From Siniperca chuatsi (lineage: Eukaryota; Chordata; Actinopteri; Centrarchiformes; Sinipercidae): a DNA stretch of 64,000 nucleotides. The notes beneath the pieces were generated by a model that saw only the letters and a list, made by a program, of their open reading frames with translations, was not told the origin of the DNA and searched no databases. The DNA lies in assembly GCF_020085105.1 (NCBI RefSeq), contig NC_058043.1, forward strand, positions 16,792,167 through 16,856,166, given 5' to 3'. This document shows, one piece after another, positions 13,701 through 25,439 of this stretch. Within the stretch, counting starts at the first letter, position 1, and the number at the start of each line of letters is the position of its first letter. A program made the translations under genes and the position numbers.

Positions 13701-13984
13701 TAATACCCAGTTGCAATATTGATGGATGGACATCAGTTCCATGAGGTGGTCCTGAGGTTGGAGCTCTGCCAGTTTGTCAGACACAAATATTCCTGTCAGA
13801 TGGCGTCTGTGTGCTGGAGATAAAAAATCTCCTGTCATACTGGGAGATCTTTGATGACAGGACTGACTGTCTGCTGCTGTCAACGCACCAAAATCACTAG
13901 TGCACAGAAACGTACCACCTTTATGTCGAACTGTCCTTTTCCAGGCTGGCAGAAGCAGTGAATAGTTTGGGCTTCTCAGTTTCC
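10781..13984. other. Long AT-rich spacer, including the probable HYAL2 3' UTR
   Basis: No protein-coding exon, RNA gene or clear transposon was recognised in these 3.2 kb. Open frames here are short and lack codon structure. The part next to 13985 follows the HYAL2 stop on the minus strand and is the likely 3' untranslated region. Confidence 0.5.
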
Positions 13985-15908
13985 TCAGTGTAGCAGAGTG
14001 AGGAGTCCTAGTGGGAGTAAAAGGCAAAGGGGCCAGGTGCCTAAGACAGAGGAGGCTTTATTCTGCCCTTTTTCTTTCTGAGCACAGGCTTCACCCCTGT
14101 ACCCACTGTAGCATTGGCACTGGAAGTGTGTGTGGAAAAGAGCCAGCTCGGCTTGGCCAGGCACGCCTGTAACCTTCAGCCGGCCACCCTGACTGGTGAT
14201 GCTGTGTGTTAAGGGGCTGAGATGCAGGTACACATCATTGTCTGGTATTTTGCGCAGACAGCGGCCATGGGATTTGCACACCTCCTGACTGCACTGTTCT
14301 GCTGCTGTAGACACATTGAGCAGGTACCGGCGCAGCGGTCCCTGAAGATACTCATTTAGGGTGGAGCAATTGGCCTGCAGGCAAAAAAAAAGGGATGTTA
14401 AGAATTTTGAATACTAGGCTATTCAGCATCAAATGAGCAGAGAGGGTGTGACACTTACACGGCTGTTTGCATAGGAAGTGTCCCCCCAGAAGATTACACC
14501 TGCAGCTCCAAGAGCAACACTCTCACCAATGGTGGAGACCAAATCTGTCTAAAAACATTTACACAAACAGTTCAGTAGTGTACCATACAATGAAGGAAAT
14601 ATCACACAGAAAAATATATTTTAGTACATTTGAATTCCACTAAAGTCAATATAAATGAATAAATGTCAATTTAAATAGTAACTAAGCTAATACATATTTA
14701 ATAAACTATGATGTTAACCTGTATACTGTAACCTTCTCATGGCAGGGACAGTGATGTTATTATAGTGTCAAGCTTGTTTAATAAATGTTGTTGATTGCAC
14801 TAATTTCATTGACTTTTTTATATCCATCAGCAATGTGTGGTCTCCTGGCAACTGCATCCTCCCATCCAATGGTTAAATATAATAAGTGAACTCCTAAATA
14901 ACATAGCAAATGTACAAGCCTCTTGCACTTGATGAATTGTTGCTCTAGCCAACTAACCTCAGTTAGGGGGGTCATCTGATTGATGTAAGTAGGGCGGGTA
15001 TAAACAAAAACAGGACGTGCTAATCCATCCCCAACAGATGCCAGGCGCATCGCCTCCTTTACCCTGTTTCGGACAAAGAAGCGGCCATAATTTGTAGAGC
15101 TTAGTACAGAGCCCATGTATAGAGACGGGAAGAATGCTGTACTTTCCATCCACAACCAGTTAAGTTGGTCATTGCGGTCCATCTCCACATCAGGACAGCG
15201 GCCTGTGTAGTTCTTCAGGCCACTCCTGTAGTCATGGTTGTAACAATCTGGAAACAGGTAGAAGCCCCACAGTTGATTGGGCCTCGAATTCTTGGCAAGT
15301 TTCAGAGTCTCCAGCATGAATTTGCGAGCTGATAGCTCAAATTCCTGCTGTGCAACTTTCACCACTTGTTCTGGGGTCCACTTAGGATTCTTTTTGGCCA
15401 CCATTTCACGGGATTTAATTCGATAGATATCTTTAATATCCCAATTTCGGATCCACAATGGGCGCCACTCCTCCCAGTCAAGAACAGCCAAACCTTTTGC
15501 CTCTGGCTCACGTATATATTTTTGCAAACCTTCAGACATCTTTTCATAGTGCTGAGTGAGGCTGGCAAGCTGTGGAAGGCCTCCATTCACTGCAATTCCA
15601 CCACGCTCATAATAGGGATACAACCCAAGACGCTCCTTATAGAAAATTGTAAGGTTCTGCCGGACAAAGCCCTCATTGGGGGATGCCACAATGTCAAACT
15701 GGTCCAAAGATAAAGTTACACCATGTCGTGGGACACACTCTTCTGTTGGGGCATTCCAGGCAAGAAGAACTGGCTTCTGGGAATATAATGGCCATCTTGT
15801 CTGCTTTATATCTGCTGAACACAAGACTGTCCATGACGTAAACAGAGTCAGAAGCAACCAAGGCAGCTGGCCAGCTGTGGTGAAGAGAGAGTGAAATACA
15901 GCCTCCAT
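13985..15908 (-). CDS. HYAL2: Hyaluronidase-2, GPI-anchored
   Basis: Glycosyl hydrolase family 56 enzyme that cuts hyaluronan at the cell surface. Coding exons are 14958-15908, 14459-14548 and 13985-14374, all phase 0, giving 476 residues (human 473). An N-terminal hydrophobic segment ending near C30 is the signal peptide. The acid/base pair is D144 and E146 in LAVLDWEEWRPLW. Other family blocks are SPNEGFVRQNLTIFYKERLG, LWGFYLFPDCYNHDY and VSTIGESVALGAAGVIFWGD. The C-terminal EGF-like part has CSQEVCKSHGRC and FQCQCYSGYRGEAC. A final hydrophobic tail, WPLCLLLPLGLLTLL, fits a GPI-anchor signal and picks HYAL2 over HYAL1/3. A 5' noncoding exon is likely, because an acceptor-like TTTTCAAG lies about 30 bases upstream of the ATG. 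Confidence 0.96.
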
Positions 15909-15941
15909 GGTCAGTGCTCACCTTCTCTCCTCTTCCTCTTG

Positions 15942-16740
15942 AAAAGAAAAACAAAGCAGTTTTGTTAAATTAAGCCAAAAATAAAACCTAAAACCAAAAA
16001 AATTGTTCCAAATATCTCCACAGATGATTCAGAAAACTGAACATTTTTCTAATGATATCACAAATATTAAATCTGTACTGTACTTTCAGGTAATATTTTA
16101 GAGTTGCAGGTATAGTAAAAGCAACATGATCTCATAGGTAGACTGAGTTTCAGTGAGCAACTCTAAAATGTGATAATAAATATTGTTGTGATAACGTTAC
16201 AACGTTAAGAGTACCTATGACATGTCTATGGTAGATTACTAGAAACCGCTTATTACCAAGTATGGCTAATAGCAGTCAACTTCCTGTTTGATTGACGTTA
16301 CATTAAATAATTTTTCTTCGGAAGTCAGTTTTGATAAGAAAGTTTCATGTTGGTTAGAGTGTAATGTAAAGCAAAAACTAATGAAGACGCCTACTTTTAA
16401 CATTTAACTGCTGTTCTCTCGGACTACTTTAAACGTCTTCCGTCCACTAACTAAGTTAACGTAACTTAGCCAAATTAGCTCAAAGTTTCATTGAAATTGA
16501 CAAATGTGCTAAGTTAGCTAACGTGTGGTTTCTTCTTCCTGTCCAGTCTGACCTGTTCCGATGAAGCTGAGGACACGGGCTTATTCCTCTCATGTAACCG
16601 TCAGATAAATTGCTTTTCCACTGCCCTGCCATGTGAAAAATGACAGTCATAGTCCGTTCAATCCATGTTGATGATTAACAAATTTGCCAGCTAAAGCTAA
16701 CAGAAATTATGGCAGGAGTGATGATGACGGGTAAGACGTT
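15942..16740 (-). promoter_or_regulatory. Probable HYAL2 upstream region
   Basis: Sequence upstream of the HYAL2 coding start. It contains AAGTTAACGTAACTTAGCC near 16453 and TTAGCTAACGTG near 16513, variants of the TAACGTTA motif found at neighbouring promoters. No TATA box was recognised. The exact start site cannot be read. Confidence 0.35.
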
Positions 16741-19100
16741 GAGCAACAATAGTTCAGTGTATTGACTTCCTGGGTAGGGGGGATTTGAATTTATGAAACA
16801 CATAATTTGTCTTGTTTTGTCATTTGTAATAATAAAGCATGGGGTTTTAGTTTAAAACGACTATTATTTAACACTTAACCATGTTCATAACCTCGTCTGG
16901 CATAGATGTGAGGGTAACATTACATCCCAGTGCCGCTCACCCCCCCTTGAATACAGACCAAAGTAGTCTGTTCTTCAAGTTCTGCTCTGAATTGACTGTA
17001 GAGGAAAGTTTCATTCATAAGACCAAATGTGAAACAGATTCCTCACACGGTTAAATGTTTGACGGCTGTTGTATTTTGTTCCTACTATGAAGCCTATTTT
17101 AGCAAGATTTAATTGACTACAGTGTAAAAAGTTACAACCTAAATTGTTATAGTGTAAAAAGTTTCAATGAATGAATGAATGGGGCACTAGACAGGTTCTT
17201 TTGTTTATTTTTGTAAATATATATTGGCATTCATCAAAAGCAGGTGGACCCAACCAGCTTTCAGAGACAATGTCCTCACCAAATTTTATTTGTATTTTCT
17301 GTGACCATAAGCATTGCATAGACTGAGTTAAACTGTAGATGGTTTGGGTACTTAAAATAAGCTTTCAGGCCATCATTTATAAAATCTCCAGGCTAATTGC
17401 ATCTTTCTCAGAGTAGGCATGATTGTAGTATTAAAACGTTGGTAATGGCAGTGTTTTGGAATAGAATCAGATTTGTATCTTGCATCTGTTCTGAGGAGAG
17501 TCACTTTGTCTAAAAAGCTGTCAGGCTCTTCTTCTATACATTTGAGCTTGAATATGAGCTTGCTCTGAATGGTAACAAATGTAATCTCACTGTGCAAGAA
17601 ACATTTATTTTTTATGTTAATACATCAAACATTAAAAAGTCTTTTTAAAAAAAAACATAATAATACGTTAAATCTCATGGTGTGTCCAAATAATGTCTCT
17701 TACCAGCAACCTTTTCCTCTCTAATCTCTGGATGAAAGTAGTCCAATCAAGCTGTTCGAGTTGCATACAGGTCAAGCTTGTTATTCTGCTCCATTATCAT
17801 AGTCTAGAGACAAAAGCAGTTGTTTGTTCTGTGTTGAAATCCACCCCTAACTGGTATTAAAATATCCAGCAGACTCCACCTCACATGTGCAAAACACCTC
17901 ACCATAGGATTTTTGCTTACTTTGCCTTTTAAATAGGGGGAGTTTCTTTCTTTGCCTGCTTCTCTGACATCATCAAATTCAAATCTATGTGTAAACATTG
18001 TTCTGATTTTAATGACAGGGCACACAAAATTTTTCAAGGTCAGTGTTAGGCATTATAGCTTTTTTACCAGAAGTCAGTTTAAATTAAGACTTTGAAAGTT
18101 CCAAAGCAGTAGAGAGAACAGTAAATAGATTTTACTATCATGATTCAACTGAAGCTGAAGCATTTGAAACCAATTCAAAGCTGAGACAGGATTTCTGCCG
18201 GATATGGCTTACGCACGATCCTCAAGTGTAAAGTTTGCTTGGGTAAACCACACACACACACTTGGGATTTGCTATGAAGGCTTTAGAATCCTTTATGAAG
18301 ATTTTGGCACTCCAAAACAAATTTCTGAGTATCAAGTAGTCTATGTGTTAAAACATGTGTTCATCATTATAGCTACACGCTTGTGAGCTGTGAGCATCAT
18401 GGTAAGTGATGTCACAATAACAGTTTTACTGTGACAGTTACAGACACATCAGCTGCTTTTATAAGATTTTTTATTTTATGAGATTAGTATTTGGTGGCAG
18501 GTTCTCACTGTAGACTGGTAGTAAACTCAGGTTTAGCAGCTGAAAGCAGCTAAAAAAGTGATTTCAAATAAATGGCGTGAGCTTTTGTTTTGAAACACTA
18601 GGTTGTTTGTCTGTTATGTGTGTAAAGAGAGATCTTACATAACGGCCATCAAATTGTCTCTAAAAGTTATTACCACAGATGTGAAGGTCAACATGAATTT
18701 AAAGAATCCTGATGCCACCAAGTAACATCACCATATAGGGACTTATTGTAGATGCCAATACTCTAAGAGCTGAGACGATAAACATGACTCAAAGCTGCTT
18801 TTGTTGAACTAAATGGGGTCATTGTACCTCTGAGAGTTAATGGATTACTTCAAATATATATTTTGTAAGAGACAGTATCTGTTTGCACAGATACAGCTAA
18901 TAAAACATATATGTGCTTATATTGACAAAGCCTGTATCTTCACACACAATTGACCTCATTGCCCCATTATTACCTTTTTCAAATACACTCTCAGACCTCA
19001 TAACTAATAGATTCCTCTTCTGAAGACAGTTCCCTCAGAGTACTTAGAGAAAACAGCAAAGTTATCCTAAATTATTCTTGATTTCTTTGATGTTGTTTCC
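16741..19100. other. Intergenic AT-rich stretch
   Basis: No coding exon was recognised. There is a short TGAA-type microsatellite near 17165-17180 and a CA run near 18250. The rest is unremarkable AT-rich sequence. Confidence 0.5.
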
Positions 19101-19110
19101 AGAGTGAAAC

Positions 19111-19537
19111 AAGTACACAAGTGAATGGCAATCATTTCATGTTTAGAAAAAGACCACAATACCAATCACAGTAATCCACCCTCATAAAGGAATATTCTGG
19201 TTTGCTTACGTTGTTGTTTCCAAGAAGCTGGCCCAGTAAGTCATGCACAGTCATGTCTCTTGAATTCTGATATAGGGTTATGATCTAGCTTCCTATAAAA
19301 CTTTGAATTACTGAGTTGGTTTTGGATTTCCTTGTCATAAGTCTCACGTTTTGGGACGACAATGGCACCACCCTTATCAGATTGGACTCTATCGACTGTT
19401 TCAGATCATTATGGTGAAGTTGGTGTGGTGGTGCTGTGGTTATCTGAGCTATTTTTTTTTTTTTTTTTACCTTGATTGGTATTGTGGTCTTTTTCTAAAC
19501 ATGAAATGATTGCCATTCAATATGACTTGTGTACTTG
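19111..19537. repeat. Inverted repeat with a perfect 47-bp core
   Basis: The left arm core at 19122-19168 (TGAATGGCAATCATTTCATG onward, ending ACCAATCA) is the exact reverse complement of 19473-19519. The flanking word AAGTACACAAGT near 19111 is also mirrored at about 19525-19537. The spacer of about 300 bases contains the Penelope-like reverse transcriptase fragment and a poly-T run, so the arms probably belong to two opposed copies of one retroelement. Confidence 0.85.
19250..19385 (-). mobile_element. Penelope-like retroelement fragment (reverse transcriptase)
   Basis: The minus strand reads VQSDKGGAIVVPKRETYDKE and then a segment ending KFYRKLD. The DKGG(A)VV signature followed by a short helix and a F/Y-Y-x-KL motif is characteristic of Penelope-like elements. 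Only a short piece of the polymerase remains. Family assignment is by motif recognition. Confidence 0.65.
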
Positions 19538-19814
19538 GTTTACTCCAGATTTCATATGTTGTTCCCCTCCTTTGTGAATATTCTTGGGCTGGATATTGTA
19601 GATTCCTGTTCCTAAATGTTTTAGGGACATCCTATTATGCGCCTCTATCTAGATAGCCATATGGAAGATATGATGACTACTGGCCTGATGTTATTCTTGT
19701 GTGCTATAAGGATCTTACATATGTTTATGTATTGCTTTATGTCTCACTGGTATCATCATGTGAGTATCAGATGATCAGAGCATGTGTATTTAAAGATGGC
19801 ATCTCTGTATGTAT

Positions 19815-19915
19815 AACTAAGTCTGAAGAAGAGCGTTAGCTTGAAATGTCGCTTGTGGATGTGCCAATAAATTGCACTAAAGGGAGCTACAGTGTGTGGA
19901 CCCTTTTTCATGTTT
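19815..19915 (+). mobile_element. Penelope-like terminal-repeat remnant with hammerhead-like core
   Basis: Contains GTCTGAAGAAGAGCGTTAGC followed by TTGAAATGTCGC and a CCAATAAA word. Order and spacing resemble the terminal repeats of Penelope-like elements, which are known to carry small hammerhead ribozyme motifs (CUGANGA, stem, GAAA, GUC). Here the match is degenerate. A polymerase fragment of the same group lies about 450 bases to the left. Confidence 0.4.
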
Positions 19916-22219
19916 TCATTGGTGTCTTCTATTGGTCCAGCAAATGCTTTAAATGGTATTTGGATGTGTGCAAATAAGAATGTAGAATAATTCACACATT
20001 ATTTTTAATGATAAGGTAAAAGATGGTTCCTGCAAATACCTTACTTTGTGATTTTATATCTTAAAATGTGCCCAGACTTGTGTCAGCAGAGCCAGAGAAT
20101 GGGTGGTTTTGCTGAGTCAAATCTTACTCCAATCCAATACTGCAGTTCACCTCATGGCCTTGCATATTATTACAGCTTTGTGAAAGTAAACAAAAAGTAA
20201 TTGTACTGCCATGTCTCCCCAGACTCAGCTGAAAAAGGTACATGTCCAGAGGTTTAAAAAAAAAAAGCACAAAGACTTGTGTAGAGTAAAATCATTTCAT
20301 GGAAGCAATAAAGTGGAGTGGATTTTGGCACAGCCATCTTTATCCTCTAAGGAGAACAATATTGGACAGCTTTGTAGAAAACCCTTTCCCATGGAGACTG
20401 CATTGATGACCTTCTCTTCTCTCTGAACTCCATCCATCCCTCATTAGCAGACACACATACACACACTTCCCCTCCCAATAATGGTTTGCCTTTGCAATTT
20501 CCTATGCAGGTGGCTAAGTTCATCGCAGGTGGAGGTCAGGAGCATTATTTCCACTACATGGGTGAACAGGTCCTGTCAGTTCATTTTAGTGTTACAACTT
20601 TTGCCAAAAAGCTGAATTCTCTATCATTATAAAAGATTATTTGACAAATAGCTCTTATAAGCTTGCCAAATAATTGTTATATAAAGACTGGCAAGCCACA
20701 TTTGACTCTGATGCAAAGAGATTTCCTCCTGTAACTTCCTTCATCTTAGCATTTCATTTTGGATTGCAAATTACTAGTGGTCCCATAAACACAACTCCAG
20801 ATGGAGGTAGCATTACACAGGTTATGGAAAAAATGATTTTATCAGAAATATTTGTCCAAACAGTCTTCAAACTTTGTAAATGTCTTCTATATATTCATCT
20901 TCAGGAACTTCCAATTATTTAAATCCCTACATAACATAATCTGATGATTAAAATTAAATTGTCATTATTACATGGTATTAAATTCACTCAGCAGAATATG
21001 GCGTCCATCAAGATACTGAGTTCATGACTCCAAGTCCTGTTAAAGCCACTGATTTAGTTTCCCACCATACAGATCTAACTTCCTAGACCTAAGAATGGTT
21101 CTTCAGGTCATGTCATTACAGGCAGTCACAGTATATTATGGGGGAGAATGTAACAATTGGAAAAAAAAACCTCCTAGTGTAAGTGAACACTGGGTTAAAA
21201 ATATTTTCAGAAATTATATATAAAAAAACAAACTGGAATCAACCACTGAAATACCTACCATGTGTAACTTTTCAGTTGTAGAATGTGAAACACTCCCTCA
21301 GGTTACTAAAACTCCTTAATTCCCAGAAAAATTACCGCCTCAACATGACCTCAGTAGCCTCAGGTCGCTACGGCCTGGTGTCTATTTCAGCACCTTCATA
21401 TGTTCAGTTTTTATAGGTAATGATCGTTCCTCTTTAATCTTGACAGCTTGTGAAGAAAAAAGCACTTTAATATGCTGTTTAACTATAATGTATTGATATA
21501 AAAAAGTACCATGACACAGTTTAGCATTTCAAATTGTAATTAAAAAACAGTTATAATAAATTAAAAGTGAAACATAATATGCCAAAGCAGCAAAGGAAAC
21601 AACAGGATCTCTTACTAGACTCACTGCTGCTGTGTACATGTGTGGCTCTGAGGTCATTGAAGCCAGTCCATCCAACATTATAATATGACATTAATCCACT
21701 TTAGATTTTGTGGGCCACTGATTGTCAACTCCCTAGGCTATTACCAATAAGCAGATCCTGTTCCATGCATAATAAAGCAAGTCATGATGGTGTCAAAAAT
21801 TAAAGTGTGCACTTTCCCGCTCTAGATATGACCGTGACAGAGGGAAGAACTGCTTACATTCCCCTTCAACTCCTCAAGTTCAATTAATCATACCAGGAAA
21901 CAAGCAATAAATACAGGACTCTGTCATATTTCATCCCGTATCTGCACACACATTCACACTTACATGCACACAAACCATGATCTGTAAACTTGGCCCCCTT
22001 CTAGATCCCCATTGGTGACTTATTCTGTGTCTAACTGCACACAAGCCAAAAACAGATCACATGCAGGGGCTCAGCACACATTGCATCAGCCTGTCTACAT
22101 TAAGGGCATCAAATATATCAAGAGATCATGTTTTTTAAAAGGTGGTTCAGGCTTCCAGCTGTAGGGGAAACCACAGGACGGAGTTGACGGAGTGGCTAGT
22201 CTGAGATGCTCCTCAGACA
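19916..22219. other. Intergenic stretch with probable TUSC2 3' UTR at its right end
   Basis: No coding exon or complete transposon was recognised. The stretch next to 22220 follows the TUSC2 stop on the minus strand and is probably its 3' untranslated region; its limit could not be set. Confidence 0.45.
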
Positions 22220-23795
22220 TCACCAGGCTTCACAGAGGACAACTGGGAAATCTACATGGATGCAAGGATGGTCCAGCTTTATAATTCCCTGGAAGCACAC
22301 AAAAGAGATTAAAATTATTTGGACTGATAATACAGAGAACTACTGCTGGTGGGTAAAGCTTTATTTTAGCGATTATAATTTTCTCACCTGAGGTGTTAGG
22401 TTTTTTTGAATCCTCTTCAGCTTGGCTTTTTTCCGTCCATTTTTTGTCACAATTGTCTCTTCATAGAACTCATGGGCCAAGTCGCCATCTTCATCAAAGT
22501 ACATAGAGCTGCAGCAGAGAGACAAAATGAATTATCCATAATCACACAATCTAGCGAATAACAAACATTATTTTCCCACATACTGTATTTGGTATTACAC
22601 AAACAGAAAGACAAACGTTAATGAGAAAGCCACTAAAGAATACACAACCACAACAAAAAAGTGGTTTTAGGGTGTCCACAAGCATGTGAGCCTTAACTGC
22701 TTAGTTTGCTTATGCCTTGGCTCCGTCAGGGAACCTTTGTACATTACAATGTTTAATTTACCTAAAACAGTGTAAGAAATCAAAACATCTAGTCAGCTGT
22801 CTTCCTGTGGGTAAAAAGTCTGGTTTTGAAAAGTCAGGGGAGTACGGTAAGCAAATAACAGCTCAGTGTAACAGTGTATAAGAGGGCAGCAAAGACCAAA
22901 ACAGATCTGCTACAGCAGCAGAACACTATGCTTCTGTCCACTCCTGTCAAATTAAAACGAGGGGAATGAAATGAAATTGAAGGAATAGATATCACCTGAT
23001 CTGACAAATCATGGTTTATGGTATAATATGCCAGAAGATGGGTCAGAATTGTTGCGTGAATTTATGGCTCCATCTTGCCCAGTGTCAACAACACAGGCTG
23101 AATGTGAATGTTTGGAAATATTTTCTATGCAAACACAGGTACATCTCTTAATGGCCAGTCTTTTTTAAAACTTTTTTTTTTCAAATGATCAGATAATACA
23201 CCATTCTCGAGCTGTTTCCAAGAACATTAGTCACATTGGTTTACTCCAACAGCCTTCTTCATACCCATATTAAAGCCCACTAGTACACCTTTTTAGGTGA
23301 GGTTGGGTGGGACGTTTGAAGCATGTACTATATGTATGCATTTCCACATTGGCAGGAACTGAGAGATGTCATCACATCAATATGGAGCTATTATTCTGAG
23401 GAACATCCTGGACGCAAAGGGGACAGGGACCTCGAGTTAATCCAAAAACTATAAACTCCTAATTAATAACTGAATACAGTAAACAAAAAATATCTGCTAT
23501 TACTAGGAATTAAGAGGAATATCAATATGAGTATTCATGTTGTAAGATATGATTTTTAGAACAGCTCAGTATATGAGTCTATCAGTCTGCCATAATACCT
23601 GAAAAAAAGTATGATGGAGGCTACATGCTGCTGATGCTGTATTTACCTTCGTCTAGTCAAAACAAAAGGTGTTACACTTTGGAAACTTCGAACTCTCGCC
23701 AGTGACTGCTCGTTTCCATCTTTGGTTGGATCGTCCGTACTACCTGAGCCAGAAAAAGGCCAAAATCCTTTGGATTTGGAGCCGCTACCACCCAT
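22220..23795 (-). CDS. TUSC2: TUSC2 (FUS1), mitochondrial tumour-suppressor protein
   Basis: Small N-myristoylated protein linked in mammals to mitochondrial calcium handling and apoptosis. Three coding exons, 23647-23795, 22388-22508 and 22220-22288, give 112 residues (human 110). The start MGGSGSKSKGFWPF preserves Gly2 for myristoylation. The same frame extends upstream but only to a GTG, so the ATG at 23795 is the start. The conserved core has FVLTRR, MYFDEDGDLAHEFYEETIV and TKNGRKKAKLKRIQKNL, and the last exon encodes GIIKLDHPCIHVDFPVVLCE. The C-terminus is AW rather than the mammalian YEV-type end. HYAL2 and RASSF1 flank it in the same orientation as in human. A noncoding first exon is implied by a CATAG acceptor near 23890. 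Confidence 0.95.
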
Positions 23796-23910
23796 CTTCA
23801 GCTGCAGCACATTATTTTCTTGGGTCACAGGACTGCCAGTAGTGTTATTGTAACAGATGAAATGTGCCCTATCAGAGTATGAAACCTATGAAAAGTGACA
23901 CATGAAAGTC

Positions 23911-23915
<5 letters not shown>

Positions 23916-23968
<53 letters not shown>
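23916..23968. repeat. (TA)n microsatellite
   Basis: About 26 uninterrupted TA dinucleotides, some 25-75 bases upstream (on the minus strand) of the inferred TUSC2 5' UTR acceptor near 23890, where a branch point and pyrimidine tract would be expected. Confidence 0.95.
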
Positions 23969-23971
<3 letters not shown>

Positions 23972-24439
23972 ACAAGCAAAAAATGTTTACAATTAACATA
24001 CTATTTTAGATTATACAAGTTAGTTACATATTTATTGCTGATCCTGAGACCCCAGAAAAGTGGCCCCACGGACATATTTAACCTTAAATATGAACAAGAA
24101 AGCAGATGGGCTATACTATACTACACGTGAATTTGCATTTATAGCCAGTGCAAAAAGATACTGTAGAAGCCAGTTTTTGTTAATCACATCTTGCTTGTGG
24201 CTAACATAGAAGACACAGAGAAGAGGACAAAGCCCAGACTGATGTGCAGTCCAGTTAGGTTATAATTCGAGTCATATGACCTATGTCCATCCAGCCATAT
24301 GTCAGAATATAGCAGGCCAGTTACATGACAGTGCAACATTATATTAAGAAAGTCCTGCCAGCGTCACAAACCTGACCACCCTTCTATGTCCTACTATACA
24401 ATCAGGTGAAATTAGTATTTGAAAATAAGAAAATGCTGA

Positions 24440-25020
24440 ATAACGTTAGTCAGCTCCGTTTAGAGTCTACATGGCTCGGTAACATTAGCTAGCTTATCTG
24501 GGTAGGACAGCTAATTTAGCTTTGACGAAATTGGTCCTGCTTGCGTTAGTTGCTGTGGCTGTTATGTCACTTTATATCCTAGCTGCTAACATTGCCATTA
24601 ACTAAAGACAGTTAGCACTAGCATTACTAGCATTAGCCAGGTCAACATGTTTCTATCTGGTTTACAAAGTCACGTTTACTGACGCTGCCAAATGCTAACG
24701 TTAGATGGTTTCATAACTGGCGTTTGTCGCTTCAGCTTAGCTAGTGGAAAACATACCTAAAGTGGGGTTTGGTGTGTTCGCAGGTATGAAATGTTCTCTG
24801 ATGAATTTGTCTTGGTGGGTCGCTAAATCTGTACAGGAAAAGACCTCATAAACACACGCTAGCTGTTTATGCTAACTAACGTTACTGGTTTCTCCTTCTC
24901 CGTACTTTTCTCTGACGGCTGGTACAGAGATTATAGTGAGCTAACGCCACCACATGGACAGGAGTGTGAAACTAGAAAACTGTACAAGGAAAGAAAGCAG
25001 CTAGAATGTGCTGAAAAGGA
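24440..25020 (-). promoter_or_regulatory. Probable TUSC2 promoter region
   Basis: Less AT-rich than its surroundings, and with several copies of the promoter-associated palindrome family: ACATTAGCTAGC near 24483, GCTAACGTTAG at 24694-24704 and GCTAACTAACGTTAC at 24871-24885. It sits upstream of the implied TUSC2 noncoding exon. The transcription start is not determined. Confidence 0.4.
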
Positions 25021-25093
25021 GCAAAAACTTACCTAAACTTACTGATTATCCCATGAACTAGGTAGACATTGACAGAGAGCAGTATATCAGTGG

Positions 25094-25348
25094 TACACTG
25101 TACAGCCAAAAGTATATGGACACCTCATACCTTTGTGTACTTCTGACTGTTTTTCATGGTTTGGGCTGGGACACTTTGTTTATAAGAGCAAATCCCTGCA
25201 GCCAGGTTCCAAAATCTTGTGGAAAGCCTTCCCAGAAGAGTGGAGGCTGTTATAACAGCATATAAATGCCCATTTGAATGAGATGTTCAACAGTAACATG
25301 TTGACACCTAACATATAGGTGTCAACATACTTTTATCCATATAGTGTA
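25094..25348. mobile_element. Tc1/mariner-type MITE
   Basis: The ends are imperfect inverted repeats of about 32 bases. The left end begins TACACTGTACAGCCAAAAGT and the reverse of the right end begins TACACTATATGGATAAAAGT; both go on to (A/G)T(A/G)TxGACACCT. TA dinucleotides bound both ends. The interior keeps decayed Tc1 5' sequence (CTTGTGGAAAGCCTTCCCAG, GGCTGTTATAACAGCA). No transposase frame remains, so it is non-autonomous. Confidence 0.8.
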
Positions 25349-25439
25349 CTTAGACTTACCAGGCTAGAATGTGGACTACTGGTCTAACACACAGTCTATC
25401 AAACTTAGTACTTAATGTTTATTTAAAATCACTATAACT

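Noticed and set aside
20211-20426. 71-codon frame between HYAL2 and TUSC2 with a poly-Lys run
   Set aside because: It spans a poly-A tract and has no recognisable homology or splice context.
23796-23828. In-frame extension of TUSC2 upstream of MGGSGSK
   Set aside because: The upstream start is GTG, not ATG, and an extension would bury the Gly2 myristoylation site. The ATG at 23795 was kept.
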